DNA of 64,000 bases from Paragonimus westermani (taxonomy: Eukaryota > Platyhelminthes > Trematoda > Plagiorchiida > Troglotrematidae), in contig QNGE01001229.1 of NCBI GenBank assembly GCA_008508345.1, positions 86,197 through 150,196 of the forward strand. The letters run 5' to 3'. The notes under the pieces are model-generated. The model was not told where the DNA came from, ran no database searches, and worked only from the letters and a program-made list of their open reading frames with translations. Position 1 is the stretch's first letter. Each line of letters opens with the position of its first letter. This document shows positions 1-8,799 of this stretch, in pieces. A program made the translations under genes and the position numbers.

Positions 1-1600
1 ATGCATCCATTGTTTTTGATCAGGAGAATTGGCCATAATGTCCAGTTTACCCAACCAAATTTTCTCACACATATCGCTTATAGCGTTATGGGTACACCGA
101 GTCACTTACAATTATGATATAGATCAGCAGGCAGGTTATTTGACGACTCATGTCCCCCAAAGTAATTACGACGGTGGAATAAGTAGTCCGTCTGCTAAAC
201 AGACAAGAAACAGGGAAACTGACTGTTTTTATTTGAAGCATTTCCTAGCAGCCTGTCATTGTAAACAGCAATCCAGTTTCCATTTGCTGTATCACGCACG
301 GTCACTGTTGTGTTAAGTGTGTAAATTGACCCCGAATCTTGCTATTAACCCATTCCACTCACGGTATTTCGGCCCTTTGAATCGTTGTCCCACGATGTAT
401 ACATTTTATTCAAAGGATAATTTAGTAAACAGAAACAGTGTGGAAACATGAACGATTATAATATTTTAGTTGTCCAAATTAACAGTGTAAGGCTGAAAAT
501 TGATGAGCTCAACTGTAACGAACTGCGAACGATAGTTGTTACGCCGCCACGGAAATGATCGACTGCCTATTTTATCCGATGTTTTTTTGTACTCACTAGA
601 TCACCGATAGAGCTACAAAGCGAAATAGGACATGGATATTGTCCAGCGTGTTTGAACAGCTGTGTTAACAGGACTTCCGGCGCCAGGTTTTTCCATCCAC
701 CGCACACTAATCACATAAACTATCGCCTACCTATAAGGCATTCACAGATGATTCGATCATGATTGTCGCCGAATACAAAGGAAACAACAATTGAGAAGCA
801 TGCGAATGGAAGAACCTTAAATTAAAAAGTCACATGAACCGTTCCAAAAATACGTAGGTCAGATTAAGGCCAAATAAGTATCAGGGTAATTCTGTTTATT
901 TAAGCACACTGCGATGGCTGCTGTCTTGCCACCTATCTATCACCCGTTTCGCACCTGTTTACAGTTCCCTTGTTCCCAACCCACCAAACTGAGTGTCACT
1001 GCTATGTGGTTTTTACATATAGCGCCCTGGATAGCAGGTAGTAGTTCAGTGAATGTGCACATTGTTTTAGACGAACTGCTTGTGCTGTGTTCCTGCACTT
1101 TTGGTTCTCACAAACTCCACTTAATATTACAGTAAGATAGCAAATACGACATGCTTTTACGGGTTCACGTGCATGGCATACGCATTCAAACGAACATTTT
1201 TCGAGGTGTTGTTAACATAAGGCACCTAATTATGAAATTCAAGTAGGCAAACCTATGGGTGAATATTCGTTTCAAATCACGGTCAGTCACACTGACGGTA
1301 TTCGCAATCGATTCGTAAATGTGTTAGATAACACACATTGTAGCAGCTGAAAACGGGCGGATGGCTGTTAGTCAATTATGACACACCTGTATAATTTTAA
1401 GATGATTGTGCCATAACAATTTTTTTCAATACGGAAGGGACATGAAGTAATAAACTTGACAAGTGACAGATTTAGTTATCCATATTTAACACTAGTAAAG
1501 GAGAGGAGCACAGTGACGGACTCCGTTGATCAAAACCTTACTCTGTGGAAGTGACTATACTGTGCACGTTTGCGTAGCCGTTGTTTCACTGATCAGGAAT
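1..1600. other. Non-coding, nothing recognised
   Basis: All reading frames here are short and show no family motif that I recognise. I saw no repeat shared with the rest of the window. Probably anonymous intergenic or intronic DNA. Confidence 0.5.
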
Positions 1601-1605
1601 TAGAA

Positions 1606-1685
1606 GGAGGCGAACAAGCTTGTTTTCTGTGCGTCACCCTCAGGTCAAATGCAACACAGTAAATATGAAAGTAGTTGTCAAGCCA
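1606..1685 (-). repeat. Relic of a PLE 3' tail with hammerhead-like core
   Basis: Read on the minus strand, this segment matches the 3' flank of the Penelope-like copies at 8.1 and 35.6 kb. Shared landmarks are the ACAGAAAACAAG block and the palindrome AACAAGCTTGTT. No endonuclease coding homology is left to its right, so only the tail survives. The hammerhead reading is CTGAGGG at 1643-1637 (the last A of the core is G), GAAA at 1627-1624, a 12-nt palindromic stem III, and C17 at 1612. Stem I barely pairs, so I regard it as a dead copy. Confidence 0.45.
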
Positions 1686-2315
1686 GTATTCCGGAAAATT
1701 TAATACATGATGAACCTAATGTCATTTGCTGTTTTATTCAGAATAAACTTCGTATTCAAGATCAGTAAACGAATTAGGCATTGATTATTCTGCAAGGAAC
1801 TTGGCTGCAGTCAGGTGTTAAACGGAAAATTTTTTATTAGAAGCTATGCAAAGTTATATAGTAAGTTTTACAGTAAAACGGCAGCGGTCTAGTCATTATT
1901 TGCGTCGGCCAATCTTCACGTGAATCCGTGTGCCCTCAGTATTTATGCATAATATGCCACATTTACAGCAGATCCAAATTTACCCGCAGGTTTTGTTGAA
2001 GTAGGTTTTGGAACAATGACATTGCTTCTGCTAATGCCACTTCTGATCCCCATGTTCCTAGTAACTGTTCACTTATAACCTCTGTTTCACGTTGCCCTCC
2101 GACGTAAGTAAGACAGTTGGCGACCACAGTCTCTCTTGTGTCAGCTATAAACATCATTTGCCACAAGCGTTTAGAAGTATGTCGAGTGAAGCTAGTAGAT
2201 GTTCTTAATCAAGTTTTAATGATAGCTACTTAGTTAAATGCGGACATCCCCTATCAAGAAATACTATCCTATATTTAAAATGGCAGATTTTTCATTTAGA
2301 CGAGATATGATTGTC

Positions 2316-2423
2316 AGAAATCTGGGCTTCGGCTGGATTCAAACCATCATCAGAAACATCTTGCCCAAACGCGTCGTTGCTGTTTCTGTCGCTAGTTCCA
2401 ATCCATTTGAAGCCCAGATTTCT
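2316..2423. repeat. Short inverted repeat (hairpin)
   Basis: The 15-mer agaaatctgggcttc (2316-2330) recurs as an exact reverse complement at 2409-2423. Pairing continues imperfectly inward (tggatt on both arms), leaving roughly 50-80 nt of loop. On the minus strand the left arm contains GGTTTGAATCC, which resembles a Pol III B box. A related 25-bp segment occurs at about 55824-55848. Function unknown; it could be a small foldback element or a tRNA-derived repeat. Confidence 0.55.
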
Positions 2424-2639
2424 CCTACATGGATCTCGTCTGACTTATGAAGTCAGCCAAACTACTTAAAAGTAATACGCTTTCAAAGTCCAGCGGTAGC
2501 GTTGTGGGATTCCAGCGTGAACTTTTGAGAAATACTGCTTGGGTAGCCAGTCGCCAGGGTCGCTTGGTGGATTCCACATGACTCATTAGAGTGGGCGATT
2601 AACTGAGCCCGAAATTAAAATTTTTGAGCTCTTGGCATG

Positions 2640-2710
2640 GCTTCGTAGTTCAGCCGATAGAACGCTTGCTTTTTCACGCATGGTGCTTTTGACAATGGTA
2701 CAAATCCAGC
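2640..2710 (+). repeat. Possible degenerate tRNA-derived sequence
   Basis: A tRNA A-box-like string (tAGTTCAGCCGATAGAACGC, from about 2646) is followed about 50 nt later by GGTACAAATCC (2697-2707), which resembles a B box. No clean cloverleaf can be drawn, so this would be a tRNA pseudogene or SINE head, or chance. Confidence 0.22.
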
Positions 2711-2814
2711 GAACACGCAGATTTCTCGCAATTGGGTCTCATCTAAGATCCTACTGTTTTGGGAAATTCTTGCTCAATCAAAGTAACGTTATGGCAATAT
2801 GCTTTCGACACTAA

Positions 2815-3125
2815 CTTCACAAGTTAACACAAACACCTAAGTTTCATCGTCAGGTGCCATGAGACAAACCGAAAATTCACGGATTGATTGTTAACGATTG
2901 ACAATAAAGGTCATTAGTAGGTTGTATATAAATGAACACATCCGGACCGGACATTGACTGGATGTTTGTGTGGTCAGCGTGAATATGGTTGGTCCGTGCC
3001 ACGGAAGCTGCACCGAATGGACCATATTTTTGACGACACAGGTTATTTTTACGTAATCTGATTCCAATCGTTTTGGTGGCATGTGACAAACCTCCAAAGG
3101 CATTTTGGTACATCAATTTAGACAT
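2815..3125 (-). mobile_element. Penelope-like element 3' end, minus copy of inverted pair
   Basis: On the minus strand this encodes the C-terminal end of a Penelope-like retroelement protein, just after its GIY-YIG endonuclease. The conserved IRLRKNNLCRQK block is in one frame, and KNMVHSVQLPWHGPTIF continues in the next frame, so there is a one-nucleotide frameshift between them. In intact PLEs this region reads roughly AEAxxIRLxKPxLCxQK, then an LPW-type end. About 145 nt past the LPW tryptophan lies CTGACGA-T-GAAA (2853-2842), which looks like a hammerhead core that lost stem II. The copy is 5' truncated and dead. It pairs with an opposite copy at 3.4-3.9 kb. Confidence 0.65.
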
Positions 3126-3419
3126 TTTTGTGTCTATTTGACTAGAACGGGACCCAATCTAAGGCCTGGCAACCAAAGCAACAAATAAAGATGGTTCAAA
3201 ACCTACTAGGGGTAAATGGCTATCCGGAGTAATTCAACATTTCAGATATTATTGCCAGAATTCTTTATGACCTAATATCAACAGTTGAAGTGAAATCGGC
3301 ATTTATAAACCTGTATTTGACAGATATTTTTGCAGATCAGTTTAACCGTCACATCTACCGTTGGTTCATAGCAATGACGACGTTAATAGTGAGTCTGAAA
3401 AACAAGCTGACAGTCGTAG

Positions 3420-3925
3420 AGTAATTAATACCGACGTATTTGTTTCTGTGCTGCCGTTCTATTACTGAATAGCTTGATCGTCTGACTAGACGCTTGTCAA
3501 AATTGATTAAGGAACATCACTCAGTTTGTTGCACATCGTGTGGACACCAACCACCGGATAGACGCTACCAAAACATTCCAAGCTGTCAGGAGAATTGCCA
3601 GCACAACCTAAAACAGTCCATCAACACATTCTGGCGTCCGCTGGATCGATTGTAATAAAGTTAAGCAACACTGACCTGTACCCTCAAGAACATTGTCCAT
3701 TCGGTGTAACTTCCGTGGCACGGACCAATCATATTCACGCTGACCACACAAAAATTTGACCCTGACCGTGTGAATTAACATCCAGTCAAAGTCCGGTCCG
3801 GATGTGTTTAATTATATGCAACCTACTAATGACCTTTATTGTCAGTCGTTAACAATCAATCTTTGATTTTTCGGTTTGTCTCATGGCACCTCCCGATGAA
3901 ACCTAGATAGTTGTATTAGTGTGAG
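3420..3925 (+). mobile_element. Penelope-like element 3' end, plus copy of inverted pair
   Basis: Fragments of a PLE endonuclease end follow one another on the plus strand across three frames. YLFLCCRSI and LTRRLSKLIKEHH are the GIY-YIG start (the usual form is C-C-x-x-Y-x-G-R-T, then an EHxPxW motif). They are followed by VDTNHRIDATKTFQAVRRIA, HQHILASAGSIVIKLSNTDL and KNIVHSV-stop-LPWHGPTIF. Frameshifts and stops show it is inactive. Its tail (3691-3925) is the reverse complement of 2814-3026, except for about 27 extra bases near 3750-3780. This copy and the minus copy therefore point away from each other. Family assignment rests on these motifs; exact ends are uncertain. Confidence 0.68.
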
Positions 3926-5527
3926 AATAAAACGACTGCGTTCTGAATCCTCTTCTGACAGTAATCGGTGAACTCAAATGTCGCCCAATGATCGGTTTTC
4001 CACAATTTAAGACCAGCGTGTCATAAGACAAATAAGCAACTATTTTTATTCGGAAACGCAAGAGTTTTGACAGTCTTGTAAATTTAGACGTGATATTTAT
4101 TATACATCTCGTGACTGACTTTTGTTCTAACGCAACTTTAGCGTTACATCCTGTTTACCTCGATGGGACGGCCATTCTTCGCAAAGACAGTTTGGGTTCT
4201 TCGTGCATTAAGTAACTTTGAAGAAGTATAAAACGTCGACTACCACCCGTCAAGGTTTTCATTTGACCAGTGAAAGACGACACCGCAATACTTGACGATA
4301 CCTACACGAGAATGGCACTAAACAACGGGGCGTTTCGCAAGATTTGCGGCCAACAACGTAGCCGCAATAAATACTGCGGTAAGCATTGGTGGGATGAAAT
4401 TCACGTGGGGACGGCTTTCCCATTTTTGAAGTATAAACTGAGCAAGAACTTGTCACAAATACTGCGCGTTTAACAAGACATAGCAAACAACACAAGAAGG
4501 ATGAAAGATAACAGTCGTTTTCTTTCACAAATTGGAATAGTTCAGTAGGAAGTTGGATAGTGGTATACGCCAGTATTTTGTGTGCTAAAAAAGACACAAA
4601 TAAGAGGGAGGCTGTTGTGGTAAACTATTAAGTTCTTGAGACTGTATGACTAATGTGAAGGTGATTCTGTGCTCGTACTGCCTGAATAAGACGGCTAACC
4701 GCGGTCGCCCATTGTATTGTTCAAAGGATTACCTTTAACCGATGTCTGTAATGATACAATCACCGATTCATTAAGCTCATGTGACCTAGTTGTTAACTTT
4801 ACCGAGTAATGGGGAAATACCAGGTTTTTATAACATCCAAGAAAAACGTTTCGAAGTTCTGACCGGTTACCTGTACGTCCGAAACACAGACAGTGTTAAA
4901 TAACAAACATTGGATCTCACGGTCTCCGGCATTTCAGTTGACAACAAGGTTGATAACCTCTATCCTGCTCCATGTCTGCGATTATAGACAAACAGATTTA
5001 TGTAGCATTAGCCTTTACAGAGAGAACGTGTGAAATTTCAAAGCATTGATTTCTGCATTGTAAAATGCTTTGATTCGCCTGAAAAAGAAACTGTAATAAA
5101 CGCTCTTAAGAATATTGGTACTGATTATTGTGTCACTACGTTAATTCACATGTGCTTTTCATATAGGACGCAGTTTACATTCTAGAAGTGAGAAACTTCC
5201 ATTGTGCAAGTTAACTCCAGAAAGACTTCATCATTTGTCTTTAGATGTTTACTCGAAAGATCTGCTATTCAACCCTAACGTCCTTCTCTCCTAATATTGC
5301 AACAGCAAAACGTCAGGGGCTCATATCTTAGTTCCAGCTCTTGTGCGATAAACCAATAGATTTTACCAATGGCTGAGTTTTTGTTTGCCCCCCTTGATAC
5401 TTTCAAATGTCACTGTGTTTTGGTTCTGATTGCTTCAGGTCAACGATAACACAAGTGTTACACTGACTGCAGCCTGCTTCTAGCTGATCTTACAGTTGGC
5501 CCGGTTACTAATATGGCAAATATCTGG
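3926..5527. other. Non-coding, nothing recognised
   Basis: No family motif, tRNA-like fold or repeat shared with the rest of the window was seen here. Short overlapping frames at 4259-4597 look like chance. Confidence 0.45.
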
Positions 5528-5557
5528 ACGTAGTGACCTTTCCTAAACCACCGATTG
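5528..5557 (+). repeat. 30-bp direct repeat, left copy
   Basis: This is identical over 30 bp to 5810-5839 and begins acgtagtgacc. It flanks the PLE fragment on its 5' side. In the right copy the same bases include the stop codon (acg tag) of the PLE reading frame. Confidence 0.95.
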
Positions 5558-5815
5558 CCTAAGTGGGTGCAGAGCTCTGTATTACAGAAGAACGACAGTG
5601 TTGTTGAAACACGCAAGCAACCGGCGTCCGCAGTCGCAAGACACGTCCTGACCACTGGTCACGTTATCGACCCAATGTGTGCATTCAGAATCTTATTACG
5701 TCACTCCAATCCAAGATTCTTGCGGTTTGCTGAGGCGGTCGCAATCAATCGACTGAAGCCGACCTTGTGTGTTCAGAAACAATTGCTCGTAAACTTGACC
5801 CTTCCCTGCACGTAG
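5555..5815 (+). mobile_element. Penelope-like element, GIY-YIG endonuclease C-terminal fragment
   Basis: An uninterrupted frame encodes the last 86 residues of a PLE protein. It starts inside the endonuclease at LPKWVQ (the EHLPxWL motif region). It continues through SAVARHVLTTGHVIDP (the conserved ARHLxxTGHxVD block), AFRILLRHSNPRFLRFAEA and LKPTLCVQKQLLVNLTLPCT, then a TAG stop. GIY-YIG endonucleases of PLEs nick target DNA for target-primed reverse transcription. The reverse transcriptase and the catalytic GIY/YIG tyrosines lie upstream and are missing, so this is a 5'-truncated remnant. The frame has no stops, suggesting a younger insertion than its neighbours. It belongs with the 62.7-kb copy (both have FxILLxHxN). 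It is bounded by 30-bp direct repeats and followed by a hammerhead ribozyme. Confidence 0.78.
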
Positions 5816-5839
5816 TGACCTTTCCTAAACCACCGATTG
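5810..5839 (+). repeat. 30-bp direct repeat, right copy
   Basis: This is an exact copy of 5528-5557. It starts at the last codon before the PLE stop and covers the first 24 nt of the 3' flank. It is either a target-site duplication or the start of a PLE pseudo-LTR. Confidence 0.95.
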
Positions 5840-5898
5840 ACTATCAACCCTGCTCCCTAACTGGTCGATAAAAAAAAACCCGTTTCATGTTATTGCAA

Positions 5899-5942
5899 AT
5901 TTGGTACTGACGAGTCAATACGAAATGCTTGCATCTACCAGT
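5899..5942 (+). ncRNA. Hammerhead ribozyme, type I, complete core
   Basis: All conserved hammerhead elements are present in order. Stem I 5' strand is 5900-5906 (TTTGGTA). The core CTGACGA is at 5907-5913. Stem II is GT/AC with loop CAAT (5914-5921). GAAA is at 5922-5925. Stem III is ATGC/GCAT with a TT loop (5925-5934). U16.1 is 5934 and C17 is 5935. Stem I 3' strand TACCAGT (5936-5942) pairs with 5900-5906 over six positions, including one wobble. Predicted self-cleavage falls between 5935 and 5936. It lies 92 nt after the PLE stop codon. Hammerheads with short stems are known in PLE terminal repeats of many eukaryotes. The weak point is the 2-bp stem II; such minimal forms may need dimerisation. 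Confidence 0.75.
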
Positions 5943-5944
5943 TT

Positions 5945-8070
5945 TCGTGTTCTAACAGTTTTGTTCAAACTTCTGAAGGGAATGAACTGTTTCAAATATC
6001 TGCACGCCATTTTATTTCATAAACGCATCTTTCCGTTTCATGCTTTTAAACTGACTGGTTTGTGTTTTGCATCTGAAACTCATGTCTAATTACATGTGAT
6101 TTTTGTCATAGCATGTATTCTGTCATAGTGAACTTGCTATTCCGTGATCCTGTCTACAGTCCTGCAGAATGATATTACACTGCTTACAAAATTGACTACA
6201 TATATTTCAGAAAGCAATGTTAGTTCCTCTACATCAATGGTCTCCTGCTATGAAAATTGGTAACATTTCTACTGTTTTTAGAGACTTCAATGCTTCTAAC
6301 AAATTATCCTAAAAAGGAAATATTTGTTTTTGTCTATTGTTAAATTACTGAATTGCCTCAAACCACATTTGAAGCCTCAGCACACAATGATCAGTTTGCA
6401 CTCACGGCATTAAACAACAAGTCAACCCATCCCAAGTTTGCAAGTGCATACGGAAAAAACCTCTACGATATAACCGTAGTCGAGAAATTAACACGCTGTT
6501 CTCGTAACGTGTTAACACTAAAAAATAGGTTTCACACCAACGTTGACAAAAATTTTGAAAAAATATCGGCTTCATTTTTCAATAATTAAGGAACGTGCGT
6601 CAGATGCATATGAATAATCAGTCACTAAGAAAGCACTTTGCTATAAGGACTTCCACACAGTAAACATATCACAAACGTTTTTGGTCTAGAGACTGGTTTT
6701 CAGCATCTGAAGATGGAAACTGGCGAAATTTTTACAAGACGGGTACCAATTTTTTAATCTGTTTATAACTGACAGCTGTATACCGAAAAAAACATGCTGC
6801 TGGATGTTTATTGTCGTTTTTTGTTTAATTTTACAATCATACCTGATGAAAATGAAAACAAAAGATGTTTTTACTGCCCTCAGTAAACATTTGTGAAAAG
6901 TTTCGAACACATTGCTGCTTGGTAGTAATATGAACGATAAAGCGCTATCAATTCTGATAGGCCAGATTGTAGGGGAATTGATTTGGTCCGACGGTTCTGT
7001 TTGTGCGAACGATTGCAAACTGCCTTGATAACAAAATTCGCGTTTCAAAGTTAAACTTGAATTCTACAAATTCGTCGATGAGTCACTTAGCAGTTAATTG
7101 CCGCATTTCGAACATCATTCGTAACTAATCATAGGTATCGCATTTTCACGGATGTTTCACTCAGCCTCTTCCATAAAGGGTGATAAACGTTTGCTATTGA
7201 TGAAGTTCATTGCAACGATGAAATTTGCACTTCGTTCACGCTTTAATGTAGCAGTCAGGCTGACCGCTTTTCCATTGTCCTCATATTCATGTGTTCGTTT
7301 GTTCAGAACAGTTCGGAGTTCGACCAGAAAATACCGTGGTACGAGCAGCCTATTGTTGTAACGACTGACAGTGATGGTGTAAGGTTTACACCTACAACCG
7401 AGGAACATCTCGGCGTACGTTTTTCGAAGGTGTTTGGGAAGCCGGCATTTTTTCTTTTAATCTTTCGGCCATTGGATGGAGGCATTGGATTCGGTTCCAG
7501 CCATTTACCTAGAAAGTGGTTGAGTGCGTGTGCACTTGGGCGATTTAATGCATTCGACACTAGACAGAGCTAGGTCGTGTTAGTCACGTCACAAATGTGG
7601 TCGGTGACCAATTTATGATTGAATGAAAAGTGCCAGTAAAACTAACTATGCGTGTTTCTTCATTTCATGGAGCAGTGAGATGTTGGACAATCCTTCCAGG
7701 TGACAAGAAAGCGATGGTTTTTGGATTTTCACAACAACCCTTGTTCATTAAGAGCGAAACCAAGGAAACAGTCTCTAGATCCAACCGCTAAATACCCGTC
7801 CGGATTTCTCTTCTGGGACAATCACTTAAGCACAATCTTTCTGACCCCTCAACTGTGGTGCTTATAAACAAATAGACTGTGGGACCTGCGATAAGGACTA
7901 TGTCGAGACCATCTACAGCGTTATTTTTGAATTTGAACCCTTCCTCGCTTTAATGAAAGCGCAGCGACGGTTTTAACTCAGATCGATTGAAGTTTTATGC
8001 AAACTCCGGCGATGAACTGGAATGTTCAAATTTCCTTCTCTGTTAATATCCATCTCGTGAACAAGCCAAA
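5945..8070. other. Non-coding, nothing recognised
   Basis: Frames at 6686-7048 and 7152-7573 overlap each other on both strands and show no family motif. No further PLE or SINE homology was found. Probably intergenic. Confidence 0.4.
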
Positions 8071-8074
8071 ATTG

Positions 8075-8600
8075 TGAGAACAACGTTGCAAACAAGACTT
8101 GTGTCTGATCGTCAGGCTAATTATGGCATAGTAAATGTGAAAACGGTAGCCAAGGTGATTAGGAAAATCGGCTAATGAAGATTACAGGCTGTGTGTTTGC
8201 CAGAGACTACGCAATTACTGCTCCAAATTGTGAGCTTGATCGATTGCAGGCCAAGGGACTTCACGTATCCACACAAACTCCTTCTGTGCTTAGAGGCAAG
8301 GGTTGTGAAAACAAGCACTGGTGGCCTCGGCGATAAACAACCTCCGGAGTCCCACAAACTGTGGCAGGTAATTTAAAAGGTGCCTTTATTACTGATGGAA
8401 TGACCAAATTCATCCGGATTATTAACAGCCACGGTCGAAACCGTTTTAGTCAAACCAGTGCCCAACCAGACTTGTTGGTGTTCACACACCGTCGGACGGA
8501 CAGTTTGTAGTACGATCAGTGTATAACGCCAGACACAAAAAAACAAATCAGAGCACACAACACCTGGTTGTGGAAGGTAGAAGGTCCTCTTTGAGTTGTG
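8075..8600 (-). mobile_element. Penelope-like element 3' end, decayed
   Basis: Minus-strand homology to the 35.6-36.1 kb copy runs from just before the GIY-YIG domain through the 3' tail. Readable pieces include RYT, then a decayed YTGRTTR block, CEHQQVWLGTGLTKTVSTVA, GHSISNKGTF and, after a frameshift, AQKEFVWIREVPWPAID ending ...NLEQ and a stop. The AFRIxYRVP and AEAIxIRL blocks between them (about 8240-8372) are not readable and are probably rearranged. The tail has CTGACGA at 8115-8109, but the GAAA half of the hammerhead core is missing, consistent with a deletion of about 7 nt relative to the 35.6-kb copy. Weak resemblance may continue to about 8790. Inactive. Confidence 0.62.
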
Positions 8601-8799
8601 ACGTGTTAATGCATGTTGAACGGAAATTGAACAGGAGGGAATTTGGTCCTATACAGAATATCGTGAGCGCAATGTGGTTGTCTAATTCGATTTAAAATGT
8701 TGCGCCATATGCAGATTGAGATTGGCATACTTGGAGGTGTGTGTTGGATGTGTTGGATGCGACAGGTAAGTTGGATTGTTTTCGACAGTTTGAACAAAA

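Larger units (their letters stand above)
2814..3925. repeat. Inverted repeat formed by two PLE tails
   Basis: The arms 2814-3026 and 3691-3925 are inverted copies, diverged by scattered substitutions and one 27-base gap. They are separated by about 660 bp, so the whole looks like a DNA transposon with long terminal inverted repeats. Both arms encode the PLE C-terminus, which explains them better as two retroelement ends in inverted orientation. Confidence 0.7.
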
